Assembly (NCBI RefSeq): GCF_003600625.1
Contig: NZ_CP032489.1
Coordinates: 1,240,001-1,304,000, forward strand
DNA from: Arachidicoccus soli
GTDB taxonomy: Bacteria; Bacteroidota; Bacteroidia; Chitinophagales; Chitinophagaceae
DNA: 64,000 nt
Direction of reading: 5' to 3'
The notes under the pieces are model-generated. The model searched no databases. It had not been told where the DNA came from and saw only the letters and a list, made by a program, of their open reading frames with translations. Below are positions 7,304 through 15,577 of the stretch, piece after piece; within the stretch, counting starts at the first letter, position 1; every line of letters starts with the position of its first letter. The translations under genes were made by a program, and so were the position numbers.

Positions 7304-8122
7304 ATGATGAAAGAAATTAGTGAATTAGTACAAAAATATCGTGATTTGGATTTGCACCAAGTCAAGGATTATGATTTGTTCAATAACATCTCTATTGTTC
7401 ATCATTCTAGCATTATTGAAGGCTCAACACTGACTCAAACAGATTCCGAATTGCTTATTACTGAAGGTATTACTCCAAAGGGCAAACCTTTGGAACACTC
7501 TTTGATGGTTAAGGATCATTATGAAGCACTTTTGTTTACTTTAGCCCTTGCAGGCAAAGGAGGAGAATTAAAAGTAACAGATGTACAAGAGATAAATGCA
7601 AAAGTGAATAAAAGTACGGGTAGTATTATTAATACGGCTTTGGGGTCGGTAGATGTTTCAAAAGGAGAGTTCAGAAAAAGTAATGTCAAAGCGGGAGACC
7701 ATTATTTTGTTAATTATGACAAAGTTGTTCCATTAACCAATACATTAATTAAAGAGTTGTCGGAGCAAATGAGTAATGTTCAAAGTATTCCTGAAATCTT
7801 ACAATTGTCATTTGATGCGCATTTTCAACTTGTTTCCATTCATCCAATTATTGATGGCAACGGAAGAACTTCAAGATTGTTAATGAACTATATTCAAGAA
7901 CGATTTAAGCTGCCTCTGGCAATCGTTTTTTCCGAAGATAAAGCCGATTATATAAATGCTCTAAAAGATTCGAGAAAACTAGAAGATATTCAACCCTTTT
8001 ATGAATTTATGTTTGAACAATACAGAAAGTATTTGGATAATGAAATCTCTAAGGCACAAGAAATTAAAAAGAAAGAATATCTATCAAAAAATAGAAATCG
8101 AGGTATTAGTTTTATTTTTTAA
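7304..8122 (+). CDS. Fic family protein (class II, self-inhibited type)
   Basis: This 272-residue protein carries the Fic core motif HPIIDGNGRTSR, with the catalytic histidine at 180, and upstream the flap region around GEFRKSNV. Fic enzymes usually transfer AMP from ATP to Ser, Thr or Tyr of a target protein. Near the N-terminus, residues 35-40 read SSIIEG, matching the (S/T)xxxE(G/N) inhibitory motif, so Glu39 is expected to block ATP binding in the resting state (class II). No separate antitoxin gene is present. It closes the accessory island; the next gene is on the other strand. Target unknown. Confidence 0.88.
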   Translation: MMKEISELVQKYRDLDLHQVKDYDLFNNISIVHHSSIIEGSTLTQTDSELLITEGITPKGKPLEHSLMVKDHYEALLFTLALAGKGGELKVTDVQEINAKVNKSTGSIINTALGSVDVSKGEFRKSNVKAGDHYFVNYDKVVPLTNTLIKELSEQMSNVQSIPEILQLSFDAHFQLVSIHPIIDGNGRTSRLLMNYIQERFKLPLAIVFSEDKADYINALKDSRKLEDIQPFYEFMFEQYRKYLDNEISKAQEIKKKEYLSKNRNRGISFIF

Positions 8123-8154
8123 AAACAAAATAGAAAAATGGGTAGTTTTGAAAA

Positions 8155-8535
8155 TTATTTCTTTTTTAAACCTACGATACTTGTAGGCTGTAATTCATAA
8201 AATGTTTGGCCTCCTATTTGCGATTGAAATGCTGAAATACGAATATTCCCACTAAACGATACGCTATCATTCAATGAAGGCAGTTGTGTAGGTAAATTGC
8301 AAATTATATAAAATGCATTACCATTTACGCCTGTGTCAACCTTAATACCAAATACAGCTTGTTGTGGTGAATAGGTAAAAACTCCTTTTTCATTATTGGC
8401 TACACGCATAATAGGTGAACTCATATTACAATTATAGGAGCCGTTACTTGTATTTTTTGAGCAGCTTACAATAAATAATAATGTTATTGAAATAAATATT
8501 AATGACCCAATAATGTATTTAAAGGATTTGTTCAT
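8155..8535 (-). CDS. Small lipoprotein of unknown function
   Basis: The 126-residue product begins MNKSFKYIIGSLIFISITLL followed by FIVSC, a lipoprotein signal peptide with the lipidated Cys at about 25. The mature part, about 100 residues, contains SPQQAVFGIKVD, YIICNLPTQLPSLND and GNIRISAFQSQIGGQTFYEL, consistent with a small beta-rich domain. No family was recognised. The gene lies 27 bp after the aldo/keto reductase gene on the same strand and could share its transcript, but nothing links the two functions. Confidence 0.7.
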   Translation of the reverse strand: MNKSFKYIIGSLIFISITLLFIVSCSKNTSNGSYNCNMSSPIMRVANNEKGVFTYSPQQAVFGIKVDTGVNGNAFYIICNLPTQLPSLNDSVSFSGNIRISAFQSQIGGQTFYELQPTSIVGLKKK

Positions 8536-8562
8536 ATTTAAATATTCCCGATTTTAAGAAAT

Positions 8563-9534
8563 TTATTTTAATATATTTTCTATTTCTTGCAAAGTGTCTT
8601 CTTCAAAATGGAGATCGTTTAAGCATTTCAAAGAATCTAATAATTGGATTGAACTGCTTGCTCCCACTAGCACAGAAGTTACTCTTGGGTCTTTTAATAT
8701 CCAACTTAAGGCCATTTGTGCCAAAGATTGTCCGCGGCTTTCGGCAATATTATTCAGCTTCTTTAATTGTGTAACTCGCTCTTCAGTAATTGCTTCTTTT
8801 TTCAAGAAACCGTGTTCTTTTGCTGCGCGTGAATCTGCTGGTATACCATGTAAGTATTTATTCGTTAAAAGCCCTTGTGCCAAAGGCGAAAAGGGAATAC
8901 AGCCTACACCTTCTTCTTCTAATAAGTCTAATAAACCATCTTCCACCCAACGTTCATACATCGAATATTTAGGTTGGTGAATAATACAGGGTGTACCTAA
9001 TTCTCTTAAAATTTTAAAAGCTTCAGCGGCTTCTTTAGGTTTGTAGTTAGAAATTCCAACATATAATGCTTTTCCTTGTCTTACAATTAAGTCAAGTGCA
9101 GACATCGTTTCGTACAAAGGTGTTTCAGGATCTGGGCGATGATGATAAAAAATATCTACATACTCCAATCCCATTCTTTTTAAACTTTGATCAAGACTTG
9201 CAACTAAATATTTTTTGGAACCCCAATCTCCGTATGGTCCATCCCACATCGTATAGCCGGCTTTAGAAGAAATTATCATTTCATCACGATGTTGGGAAAA
9301 ATCGTTGTGCAACAACTTGCCAAAATTCTCTTCGGCACTTCCTGGTGGAGGGCCGTAATTGTTTGCTAAATCAAAATGTGTAATACCATTATCAAAGGCT
9401 GTATGAAGGGTTGTTCTAAAATTTTCATACACATCTACCAAGCCGAAATTGTGCCAAAGGCCCAAAGAAACTGCCGGTAATTTCAGTCCCGATTTTCCGC
9501 AACGACGGTATTGCATGGTTGAATATCTATCCAT
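8563..9534 (-). CDS. Aldo/keto reductase (YghZ/L-glyceraldehyde-3-phosphate reductase type)
   Basis: This 323-residue NADPH-dependent oxidoreductase has a TIM-barrel fold with the family signs FDLANNYGPPPGSAEENFG (catalytic Asp and Tyr), SSKAGYTMWDGPYGDWGS (catalytic Lys), YHHRPDP, GISNY and the cofactor-binding C-terminal segment SWILKDPRVTSVLVGASSS. The extended GPPPGSAE and WDGPYG blocks point to the YghZ/MgrA branch (AKR14-like), known to reduce L-glyceraldehyde-3-phosphate and methylglyoxal, so a role in aldehyde detoxification is likely. The initial methionine (MDRYSTMQYRRCG) gives normal length. Confidence 0.9.
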   Translation of the reverse strand: MDRYSTMQYRRCGKSGLKLPAVSLGLWHNFGLVDVYENFRTTLHTAFDNGITHFDLANNYGPPPGSAEENFGKLLHNDFSQHRDEMIISSKAGYTMWDGPYGDWGSKKYLVASLDQSLKRMGLEYVDIFYHHRPDPETPLYETMSALDLIVRQGKALYVGISNYKPKEAAEAFKILRELGTPCIIHQPKYSMYERWVEDGLLDLLEEEGVGCIPFSPLAQGLLTNKYLHGIPADSRAAKEHGFLKKEAITEERVTQLKKLNNIAESRGQSLAQMALSWILKDPRVTSVLVGASSSIQLLDSLKCLNDLHFEEDTLQEIENILK

Positions 9535-9796
9535 AATTATTTTACGATTAAATAAATGCTTCTTTATTTTCGGTTGTGAAATTACAGTATTAATCTATTC
9601 CTCGTTTTAATGTTTATTTAAAACTTGCGCTTTAGATGAAACTTGGATCAAATATTACATCATTTTATTATTTACAACAAAATAAGATTTATTTAGCAAA
9701 GTGCGCAATTGTTTGAGCATATAAAACAAGTAAAATCTAATACAATGACGGATAAAAATTATATTATACCTAATCATATACCTAATCAAAAATGCA

Positions 9797-9901
9797 ATGT
9801 TGGGTTTTGAATTGATTACAATATATGACTCGATTGAAATGATAAGTCTATCGCTTGATCTTGAAGATTTATTGAAAGAAGTTGAAGCGAATCCTTTCTA
9901 A
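9797..9901 (+). CDS. Possible 34-residue peptide or gene remnant
   Basis: The frame encodes MLGFELITIYDSIEMISLSL, then DLEDLLKEVEANPF. An overlapping 21-residue frame from an ATG at 9745 (MTDKNYIIPNHIPNQKCNVGF) ends within its first codons, so the two may be one gene split by a frameshift. No family recognised. A hairpin follows its stop directly. Confidence 0.2.
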   Translation: MLGFELITIYDSIEMISLSLDLEDLLKEVEANPF

Positions 9902-9902
9902 A

Positions 9903-9923
9903 ATAAGATGAAAATCATCTTAT
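9903..9923 (+). terminator. Hairpin after the 34-residue frame
   Basis: ATAAGATG (9903-9910) and CATCTTAT (9916-9923) form an 8-bp stem with a 5-nt loop. There is no long T run after it, so termination is uncertain. Confidence 0.3.
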
Positions 9924-10060
9924 CAGAATTTTAAAATGAGGACATAAGAAGTGTTTTTATAGTGTATTGTAGAAATAGAAATATCAATTGCCTCTCCTAT
10001 CAAATTTTTCACCTTTATTTGTGTAGAATAATTATATTCGAAGGATAAAATAAAAGTACT

Positions 10061-12025
10061 ATGCGTAAATTATCTTTCGTTGTGTTTACTGCGATTCTTG
10101 CTCATGCTGCCATTGCTCAAAATTATGATGCTCACAAGGCTTTTGCCCCTATTTTTTATACATCAAATGGAAATGAATTCCGTAGCGCTGATGGTGCGCC
10201 GGGTGGAAGTTACTGGCAAAATCGTGTAAACTATCATGTAAACGTATCTTTTGACACTAGTGCAAATATTTTAAAAGGAACGGCCAATATAGACTATATC
10301 AATAATAGCCCAGATAAGCTTCAGTTTCTTTGGTTAGAACTTGATCAGAATGCTGATATGGAGGATGCTCGTGGATTGTCTGAAATGAACCCAGGTATAA
10401 AAGCTTCTTCAGAAAAAGGGTTTAAATTTTCTAGTATCTCTATCTTGAAAGATGGAAAATGGAAGCCTGTAGATTATATAATAGATGGTACAAGAATGCA
10501 GTTGCGATTGAAGGATGCAATAGATGGAAATGGGAAAGCATTAAAAATAAAAATAGAATATTCTTTTAAATTATTAAAATCTTCAGCGGGCGATCGGGCA
10601 GGCATTTTAGAAACAAAAAATGGGAAAATATATGAGTTGGCTTATTGGTTCCCTAGAATGTGCGTTTACGATGATTTATTGGGTTGGAATACTTTGCCTT
10701 TTATTGGTGGTGGCGAGTTTTATATGGAATATGGCGATATAGATTATACTGTTACCGCACCATCGGGTTTGATCGCTGTTGGATCTGGGGAATTGCTAAA
10801 TGGCAAAGAAATATGGAATGATAAGATTTTAAAAAATTTAGCTAGAGCAAAGTCCTCAGAAAAAACGGTAGTTATTCGTTCTTTAGAAGATGTAAAAAAC
10901 AGCTCCTCCCCTACAAGAAAAACAAGTGGAGATGTTACCTGGCATTTTACCATGAAAAATACGCGTGATGTGGCTTTTGCACTTTCTAAAGCATTTATGT
11001 GGGATGGTGCTAAAATGGATTTACTACATGGGAAAACTGCTTTTGCACAATCTGTTTACCCTCAAGAAAGTGTGGAAGGGAAAAGCGAATGGAATAGAGC
11101 AACTGAATATTTAAAAGCTTCTGTTGAGGATTTTTCTAGAAGATGGTTCGAATATCCTTATCCAGAAGCAACCAATGTTGCAGGACCTATTGGAGGAATG
11201 GAATTCCCGGCACTCACGTTTGATTATTATCAAGTAGGTGGAAAAAACTTGTGGGCTTTACTTTCTCACGAAATTGGTCATAGTTGGTATCCGATGATTG
11301 TGGGCTCAGATGAACGTCGTTTCCCTTTCATGGATGAAGGTTTTAATACGTTTGTAGATATTTATGCACAAGAAGATTTTAATCATGGAGAATTTGCTCC
11401 AAAGCGTGATGGTGAATATGCGCCCAAAGGAGGCAATCCTGCAGATGAAATTATTCCTGTAATAAGAGCGCTTCAAAATGGCCCAACATTGATGACACCT
11501 CCTGATTGGATGGATTATAAATATGTGCATCCCCTAGCCTATTTTAAAACTGCGTTTGGCCTGGTTTTATTGAGAGATATTGTATTAGGAAAAGATAGAT
11601 TTGATTATGCATTTCGCAATTATACAAAGAACTGGGCATTTAAACATCCCTCTCCTATTGACTTTTTCCGTTCGATGGATAATGCCGCAGGTGAGGATTT
11701 GAGTTGGTTCTGGCGTGGATGGTTTTACAACAACTGGCAACTGGATCAAGCCATAACCACTGTAAAATATATAGATGATAATGTTAATAATGGAGCACTT
11801 ATTTCTATTGAGAATAAAGAAAAATTACCAATGCCTGTATCTGTTGAAATAAAAGAGGCAAATGGAAAAACACAAATACTAAAATTACCGGTGGAAATCT
11901 GGCAAAGAGGCGCTGATTGGACTTTTCATGCCCCAACTACTTCTAAAATTATATCTGTTACTCTGGATCCTAATCATCAGTTGCCAGATATAGATAGAAG
12001 TAATAATGTTTGGAAGCCCTCTTAA
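10061..12025 (+). CDS. Secreted M1 family zinc metallopeptidase (aminopeptidase)
   Basis: The 654-residue protein starts with a signal peptide (MRKLSFVVFTAILAHAAIAQ, cleavage after AIA-Q likely). It has the M1 zinc signature HEIGHSWYP followed 18 residues later by Glu: His403, His407 and the Glu of MDEG. The GxMEN exopeptidase motif appears as GGMEFP at about residue 378, as in many Bacteroidota periplasmic members. The N-terminal beta domain comes first and an alpha-helical region with WFWRGWFYNNW follows. It probably trims peptides in the periplasm. The start is supported by the signal peptide. No operon partner is evident; downstream lies a transposase fossil. Confidence 0.9.
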   Translation: MRKLSFVVFTAILAHAAIAQNYDAHKAFAPIFYTSNGNEFRSADGAPGGSYWQNRVNYHVNVSFDTSANILKGTANIDYINNSPDKLQFLWLELDQNADMEDARGLSEMNPGIKASSEKGFKFSSISILKDGKWKPVDYIIDGTRMQLRLKDAIDGNGKALKIKIEYSFKLLKSSAGDRAGILETKNGKIYELAYWFPRMCVYDDLLGWNTLPFIGGGEFYMEYGDIDYTVTAPSGLIAVGSGELLNGKEIWNDKILKNLARAKSSEKTVVIRSLEDVKNSSSPTRKTSGDVTWHFTMKNTRDVAFALSKAFMWDGAKMDLLHGKTAFAQSVYPQESVEGKSEWNRATEYLKASVEDFSRRWFEYPYPEATNVAGPIGGMEFPALTFDYYQVGGKNLWALLSHEIGHSWYPMIVGSDERRFPFMDEGFNTFVDIYAQEDFNHGEFAPKRDGEYAPKGGNPADEIIPVIRALQNGPTLMTPPDWMDYKYVHPLAYFKTAFGLVLLRDIVLGKDRFDYAFRNYTKNWAFKHPSPIDFFRSMDNAAGEDLSWFWRGWFYNNWQLDQAITTVKYIDDNVNNGALISIENKEKLPMPVSVEIKEANGKTQILKLPVEIWQRGADWTFHAPTTSKIISVTLDPNHQLPDIDRSNNVWKPS

Positions 12026-12043
12026 AAATTTGATTATAGATCA

Positions 12044-12520
12044 GTGTTATCCGGTAAAATAAAAAATAAAGCAAGATTAAAAATAAAGGACGAACAAGTA
12101 GCCGCGCCCAGAAAGGTTAGATTTGTATTGCAAAATAACAACTTAACCATGAGCAAAAGTAGTCAATTTCCTGATAGCCGCTTGAGCACAAAGGATCTGA
12201 ATAGATTATACCTATTAGATTCAACGACTAGTAGTCTATTTAGGGCAATTTGAGAGGTGTTGTGTTGTTCGCAATCCTATAAATGGTAAGAATAAAGGAA
12301 GGATAAAAGAAGGATAAAGTCTCCTACAATTATAAAGACTAGAGAGCATGTCCCTTGTTTACTAAGATTTAGTGCTGCGGCCAAAACAAACACGATCAAA
12401 ACCACCTTTCAACCTTATATAGCCTTCCTGGAGCCTCCATCCTTACATTTGATAAGGGGTATGTGGATTCTGGCGAATATAACAATGGTTATAGATATAA
12501 CTTTCTCAAATTTTTTAAAA
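12044..12520 (+). pseudogene. IS4-type transposase fossil
   Basis: Several frames in order carry pieces of one DDE transposase: SSQFPDSRLSTKDLNRLYLLDSTT (first catalytic Asp region, ends at a stop at 12253), then VRNPINGKNKGRIK, then EHVPCLLRFSAAA, then LPGASILTFDKGYVDSGEYN (second catalytic Asp, FDKGY). The order and spacing match IS4-family (DUF4372-type) transposases, but at least three frameshifts separate the pieces and both ends are missing. No terminal repeats were found. The limits given are approximate. Confidence 0.65.
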
Positions 12521-12598
12521 TTGGACGAATCATAAAAAAAACTTTCCAACTTATATTTAGGCAAAGTTTTTGTTAAGCAGTAACTTGCAAACTTAAGA

Positions 12599-13282
12599 AT
12601 GGAAAAAACAAAATATTTATACATCGCATCGATATCCTTATTGTTGGTTTCTTGCAGCGCGTCTACAAAAATGCATAAGACAAGTAACAAAAATGCCGTA
12701 AGCAGTAATCGTCCAAAGTTCTTAAATGGTATCGAAGTTAATCCCGGTGAAACAGTAGATTCAAAAAGTAAGAGTTATGATTATAAGAAGGAGGTTGAAA
12801 AAAATACCTCATCTAGAGGAGACGACACTCCAAATGGAAATAATGGACCTGCTTCAAGTTTACAAAAAAAATATGCAAGTTTATTGGGTATCAATGCGGA
12901 TGAAGTTAGAGACGAACCGTTGTTAGAACAAATTGATGATTGGTATGGAACGCCTTATGTATTTGGAGGCACCAGTAAGAGCGGTATTGATTGTTCTGCA
13001 TTTTCTAGAATGATTTTGAGCAGTGTATTTAACACTTCTATTCCTAGGACGGCACAACAACAATATGATATTTCAGAGCACATTAAGAAAGATCAATTAA
13101 AAGAAGGAGATTTAGTTTTCTTTCATACAGAGAGGTATGGTAGGATAACTCATGTAGGTGTTTTTTTGCAAAACAATAAATTTGTACATGCCTCTACCAC
13201 TGGTGTTATGATTAGCGATTTGGATGAAGATTATTGGCGTAAACATTATAGAGGTGCGGGCCGAGCTATGCCCAATCAATAA
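12599..13282 (+). CDS. NlpC/P60 family lipoprotein endopeptidase
   Basis: The 227-residue protein has a lipobox LLVSC with lipidated Cys19. A low-complexity linker rich in Ser, Asn and Lys follows. The C-terminal NlpC/P60 domain (about 105-225) has the catalytic Cys132 in SGIDCSAFSR, His185 in ITHVGVFL and a third polar residue, His197, in KFVHAS. Such enzymes cut peptidoglycan stem peptides, here presumably from the membrane-anchored side in the periplasm. The ATG gives a good signal peptide (MEKTKYLYIASISLLLVSC). Length is usual for Spr/NlpC-like lipoproteins. Confidence 0.9.
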   Translation: MEKTKYLYIASISLLLVSCSASTKMHKTSNKNAVSSNRPKFLNGIEVNPGETVDSKSKSYDYKKEVEKNTSSRGDDTPNGNNGPASSLQKKYASLLGINADEVRDEPLLEQIDDWYGTPYVFGGTSKSGIDCSAFSRMILSSVFNTSIPRTAQQQYDISEHIKKDQLKEGDLVFFHTERYGRITHVGVFLQNNKFVHASTTGVMISDLDEDYWRKHYRGAGRAMPNQ

Positions 13283-13359
13283 AATAACTCATCTGCTCAT
13301 AAGAAATTTTTCCCTTAGAAGATTATTTATTAAATTTATGGGAATCAAAAAATCGTATT

Positions 13360-14028
13360 ATGGAAGAACATTTTGTAAAAATTATTTCGATAGAGCCAGT
13401 AACCCACGATGTACTCTCTATAAAAGTGGAGAAGCCAAATGGTTATTCATTCGTCCCTGGACAAGCAACTGAAATCTCGATCAATAAAGATAAGTTTAAA
13501 GAAGAGCGCAGACCTTTTACTTTTACCAGCTTAAATGATTCTAAATATCTAGAATTTACGATAAAAACCTATACCGATCACAACGGCGTGACCAATGAAT
13601 TACGCAAACTAAAGGCCGGCGATGAGCTGATTTTGCATGATGTATGGGGCGCAATATCTTATAAAGGAGAAGGGGTGTTCATTGCTGGTGGTGCTGGAAT
13701 AACACCATTTATAGCCATTTTCAGACAATTGTATAAAGACGGGAAAGTAGGGAATAATAAACTCTTCTTTTCCAACAAAACATCTGAGGACATTATTTTA
13801 AAAGATAGTTTTGAGAAAATGTTAGGCGAGAATTTTGTCAATACACTCACACAAGAGAAAACGAATGATTTTGCGAATGAAAAAATTGATAAAAAGTTTT
13901 TAGAAAAGCATATTCATAATTTCTCACAAAACTTCTATATCTGCGGCCCGGATGCAATGGTTCAAGACATACAAAATACATTGAAAGAATTAGGTGCCTC
14001 TGAAAATGTGATCACAGTCGAAGTCTAA
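13360..14028 (+). CDS. FAD/NAD(P)-dependent flavodoxin/ferredoxin reductase-like protein
   Basis: The 222-residue protein has the ferredoxin-NADP reductase fold: an FAD-binding barrel with RPFTFTS, where Arg and Thr bind the flavin, and a Rossmann half with GGAGITPFIA and the terminal YICGPDAMVQD motif. There is no 2Fe-2S domain, so electrons are probably passed to a separate carrier. Substrate and partner are unknown. The gene is 77 bp downstream of the NlpC/P60 gene, with no functional link visible. Confidence 0.85.
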   Translation: MEEHFVKIISIEPVTHDVLSIKVEKPNGYSFVPGQATEISINKDKFKEERRPFTFTSLNDSKYLEFTIKTYTDHNGVTNELRKLKAGDELILHDVWGAISYKGEGVFIAGGAGITPFIAIFRQLYKDGKVGNNKLFFSNKTSEDIILKDSFEKMLGENFVNTLTQEKTNDFANEKIDKKFLEKHIHNFSQNFYICGPDAMVQDIQNTLKELGASENVITVEV

Positions 14029-14030
14029 CA

Positions 14031-14405
14031 CTAAATTATTTCTGCAGTAATCCACCAAGTATTTCCAACAGGGTCTTTAATGCCACCAGAGCGACCATAA
14101 CTTTGATTGGCTAGATCCATGATGATAGTTGCGCCGTGATCGAGTGCTTTTTGAAATATTTCGTCGGCATCATTTACATAAATAAAGAGACTGCCTGGTT
14201 GTGGAGGGTATTGGTCGATGCTATCGGCAAACATAATGACGCAATCGTCAATTTTTACCTCGGCGTGTTTGATGTATTTTTCATCGCGCATTTCTTTGTG
14301 TTGAAGTGTTGCACCAAAAACCATTTCAGTAAAGTCAAGGAATTTCTGTGCATGTTTTACAATCAAATAAGGCATTACAGATGGATATCCACTTTTATTT
14401 TTCAT
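14031..14405 (-). CDS. VOC superfamily (glyoxalase/PhnB-like) protein
   Basis: This 124-residue single-domain protein shows two beta-alpha-beta-beta-beta modules: MPYLIVKHAQKFLDFTEMVF for the first and SLFIYVNDADEIFQKALDHG for the second, ending in DPVGNTWWITAE. These are the usual blocks of PhnB-like members of the vicinal oxygen chelate superfamily. Substrate cannot be told. Its stop and that of the reductase gene on the other strand are 2 bp apart, so the two genes converge. Confidence 0.85.
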   Translation of the reverse strand: MKNKSGYPSVMPYLIVKHAQKFLDFTEMVFGATLQHKEMRDEKYIKHAEVKIDDCVIMFADSIDQYPPQPGSLFIYVNDADEIFQKALDHGATIIMDLANQSYGRSGGIKDPVGNTWWITAEII

Positions 14406-14490
14406 AAGAAGGTTTATAGATAAAAAATAAAATTGCTAGATCAAATTTACATTGATTTAGCAACTATACAAAGAAGAGGTATCATAAACA

Positions 14491-14520
14491 AAAACACGTA
14501 TCGATTAGGATACGTGTTTT
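14491..14520 (-). terminator. Rho-independent terminator downstream of sucD
   Basis: AAAACACGTATC and GATACGTGTTTT form a perfect 12-bp stem with a 6-nt loop. The A/T ends make it work in both directions. It lies 22 bp beyond the sucD stop and ahead of the VOC gene. Confidence 0.85.
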
Positions 14521-14542
14521 CTTGAAATATCAACTAACAGAA

Positions 14543-15415
14543 TTATTTCTTTAATAAGTCTGCCAATGTTTTTCCAATATCCGCCGGACTAGCCACAACT
14601 GTAACACCATTCTCAGCTAATATTTTCATTTTAGCAGCTGCAGTATCATCTGCTCCTCCAATGATTGCGCCTGCGTGGCCCATTCTACGTCCTGCCGGAG
14701 CAGTTTGTCCAGCGATAAAACCAACTACCGGTTTCTTATTATTTTGACTTATCCATTTAGCAGCATCAGCTTCCATGCTACCACCAATTTCGCCAATCAT
14801 AATAATGGCCTCGGTTTCTGGGTCGTTCATTAACAACTCCACAGCTTCTTTAGTCGTAGTGCCAATTATCGGGTCACCGCCGATTCCAATAGCTGTACTG
14901 ATACCCAAACCAGCTTTTACAACTTGGTCGGCAGCTTCATATGTGAGTGTGCCAGATTTAGAAACAATTCCTACTTTTCCGGCCTTGAAAATAAAGCCAG
15001 GCATAATACCTACTTTTGCTTCATCGGCGGTAATAACGCCCGGGCAATTTGGCCCTATAAGGCGAGAGCTTTTTCCTTGTAAATAATTCTTTACTTTCAC
15101 CATATCTTGAACTGGAATCCCTTCGGTGATACAAACGATCAATGCGATACCCGCTTCAGCAGATTCCATAATGGCGTCAGCAGCAAATGCAGGAGGAACA
15201 AATATAATGCTTACATCGGCACCGGATTCTTTTACCGCATCGGCAACAGTATTGAAAACCGGACGGTCAAGATGTTTTGACCCACCTTTTCCAGGTGTAA
15301 CGCCGCCAACAACATTGGTTCCGTATTCAATCATTTGCGAGGCATGAAAAGTTCCTTCTGTACCAGTAAAACCCTGGACTATAATTTTAGAATCTTTGTT
15401 AACTAATACTGACAT
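14543..15415 (-). CDS. sucD: Succinate--CoA ligase (ADP-forming) subunit alpha
   Basis: The 290-residue subunit forms the TCA-cycle enzyme that makes succinate and ATP (or GTP) from succinyl-CoA. The N-terminal CoA-binding Rossmann domain has [10 protein letters not shown] and the catalytic phosphohistidine is His247 in [19 protein letters not shown] and [10 protein letters not shown] are also typical. Length matches the family (about 290). The beta subunit gene sucC is not adjacent, which is common in Bacteroidota. It is monocistronic: a strong promoter match upstream and a perfect terminator downstream. Confidence 0.97.
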   Translation of the reverse strand: MSVLVNKDSKIIVQGFTGTEGTFHASQMIEYGTNVVGGVTPGKGGSKHLDRPVFNTVADAVKESGADVSIIFVPPAFAADAIMESAEAGIALIVCITEGIPVQDMVKVKNYLQGKSSRLIGPNCPGVITADEAKVGIMPGFIFKAGKVGIVSKSGTLTYEAADQVVKAGLGISTAIGIGGDPIIGTTTKEAVELLMNDPETEAIIMIGEIGGSMEADAAKWISQNNKKPVVGFIAGQTAPAGRRMGHAGAIIGGADDTAAAKMKILAENGVTVVASPADIGKTLADLLKK

Positions 15416-15444
15416 TACTGTAATTATTATTGATTATGGATGTG

Positions 15445-15476
15445 CAAACTTACTACAAAGGATTTAGATAGTCAAA
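15445..15476 (-). promoter_or_regulatory. Promoter of sucD
   Basis: On the minus strand TTTG (15473-15476), a 20-bp spacer and TAAGTTTG (15445-15452) match the Bacteroidota housekeeping promoter. The predicted leader is about 20-25 nt. Confidence 0.55.
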
Positions 15477-15577
15477 AGCCAATTAAATAATTTACAGGCT
15501 ATTCAATAAACACAATAGTTCACGGATTATCTTTACATTTAATAAGGTATTAATAAGTTAATTTATTTTATCAATAG

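Larger units (their letters stand above)
9535..10060. other. Intergenic region of 526 bp with one tiny frame and a hairpin
   Basis: AT-rich sequence between the divergently placed aldo/keto reductase and M1 peptidase genes. It contains a 34-residue frame (9797-9901) and a following hairpin, described separately. Otherwise I see no recognisable gene, repeat or clear promoter. Confidence 0.4.

Noticed and set aside
8594-8980. 128-residue frame opposite the aldo/keto reductase
   Set aside because: It is a shadow on the other strand of a well-supported gene and shows no recognisable motif.
13224-13472. 82-residue frame between the NlpC/P60 and reductase genes
   Set aside because: It overlaps both real genes in another frame and its peptide looks random.
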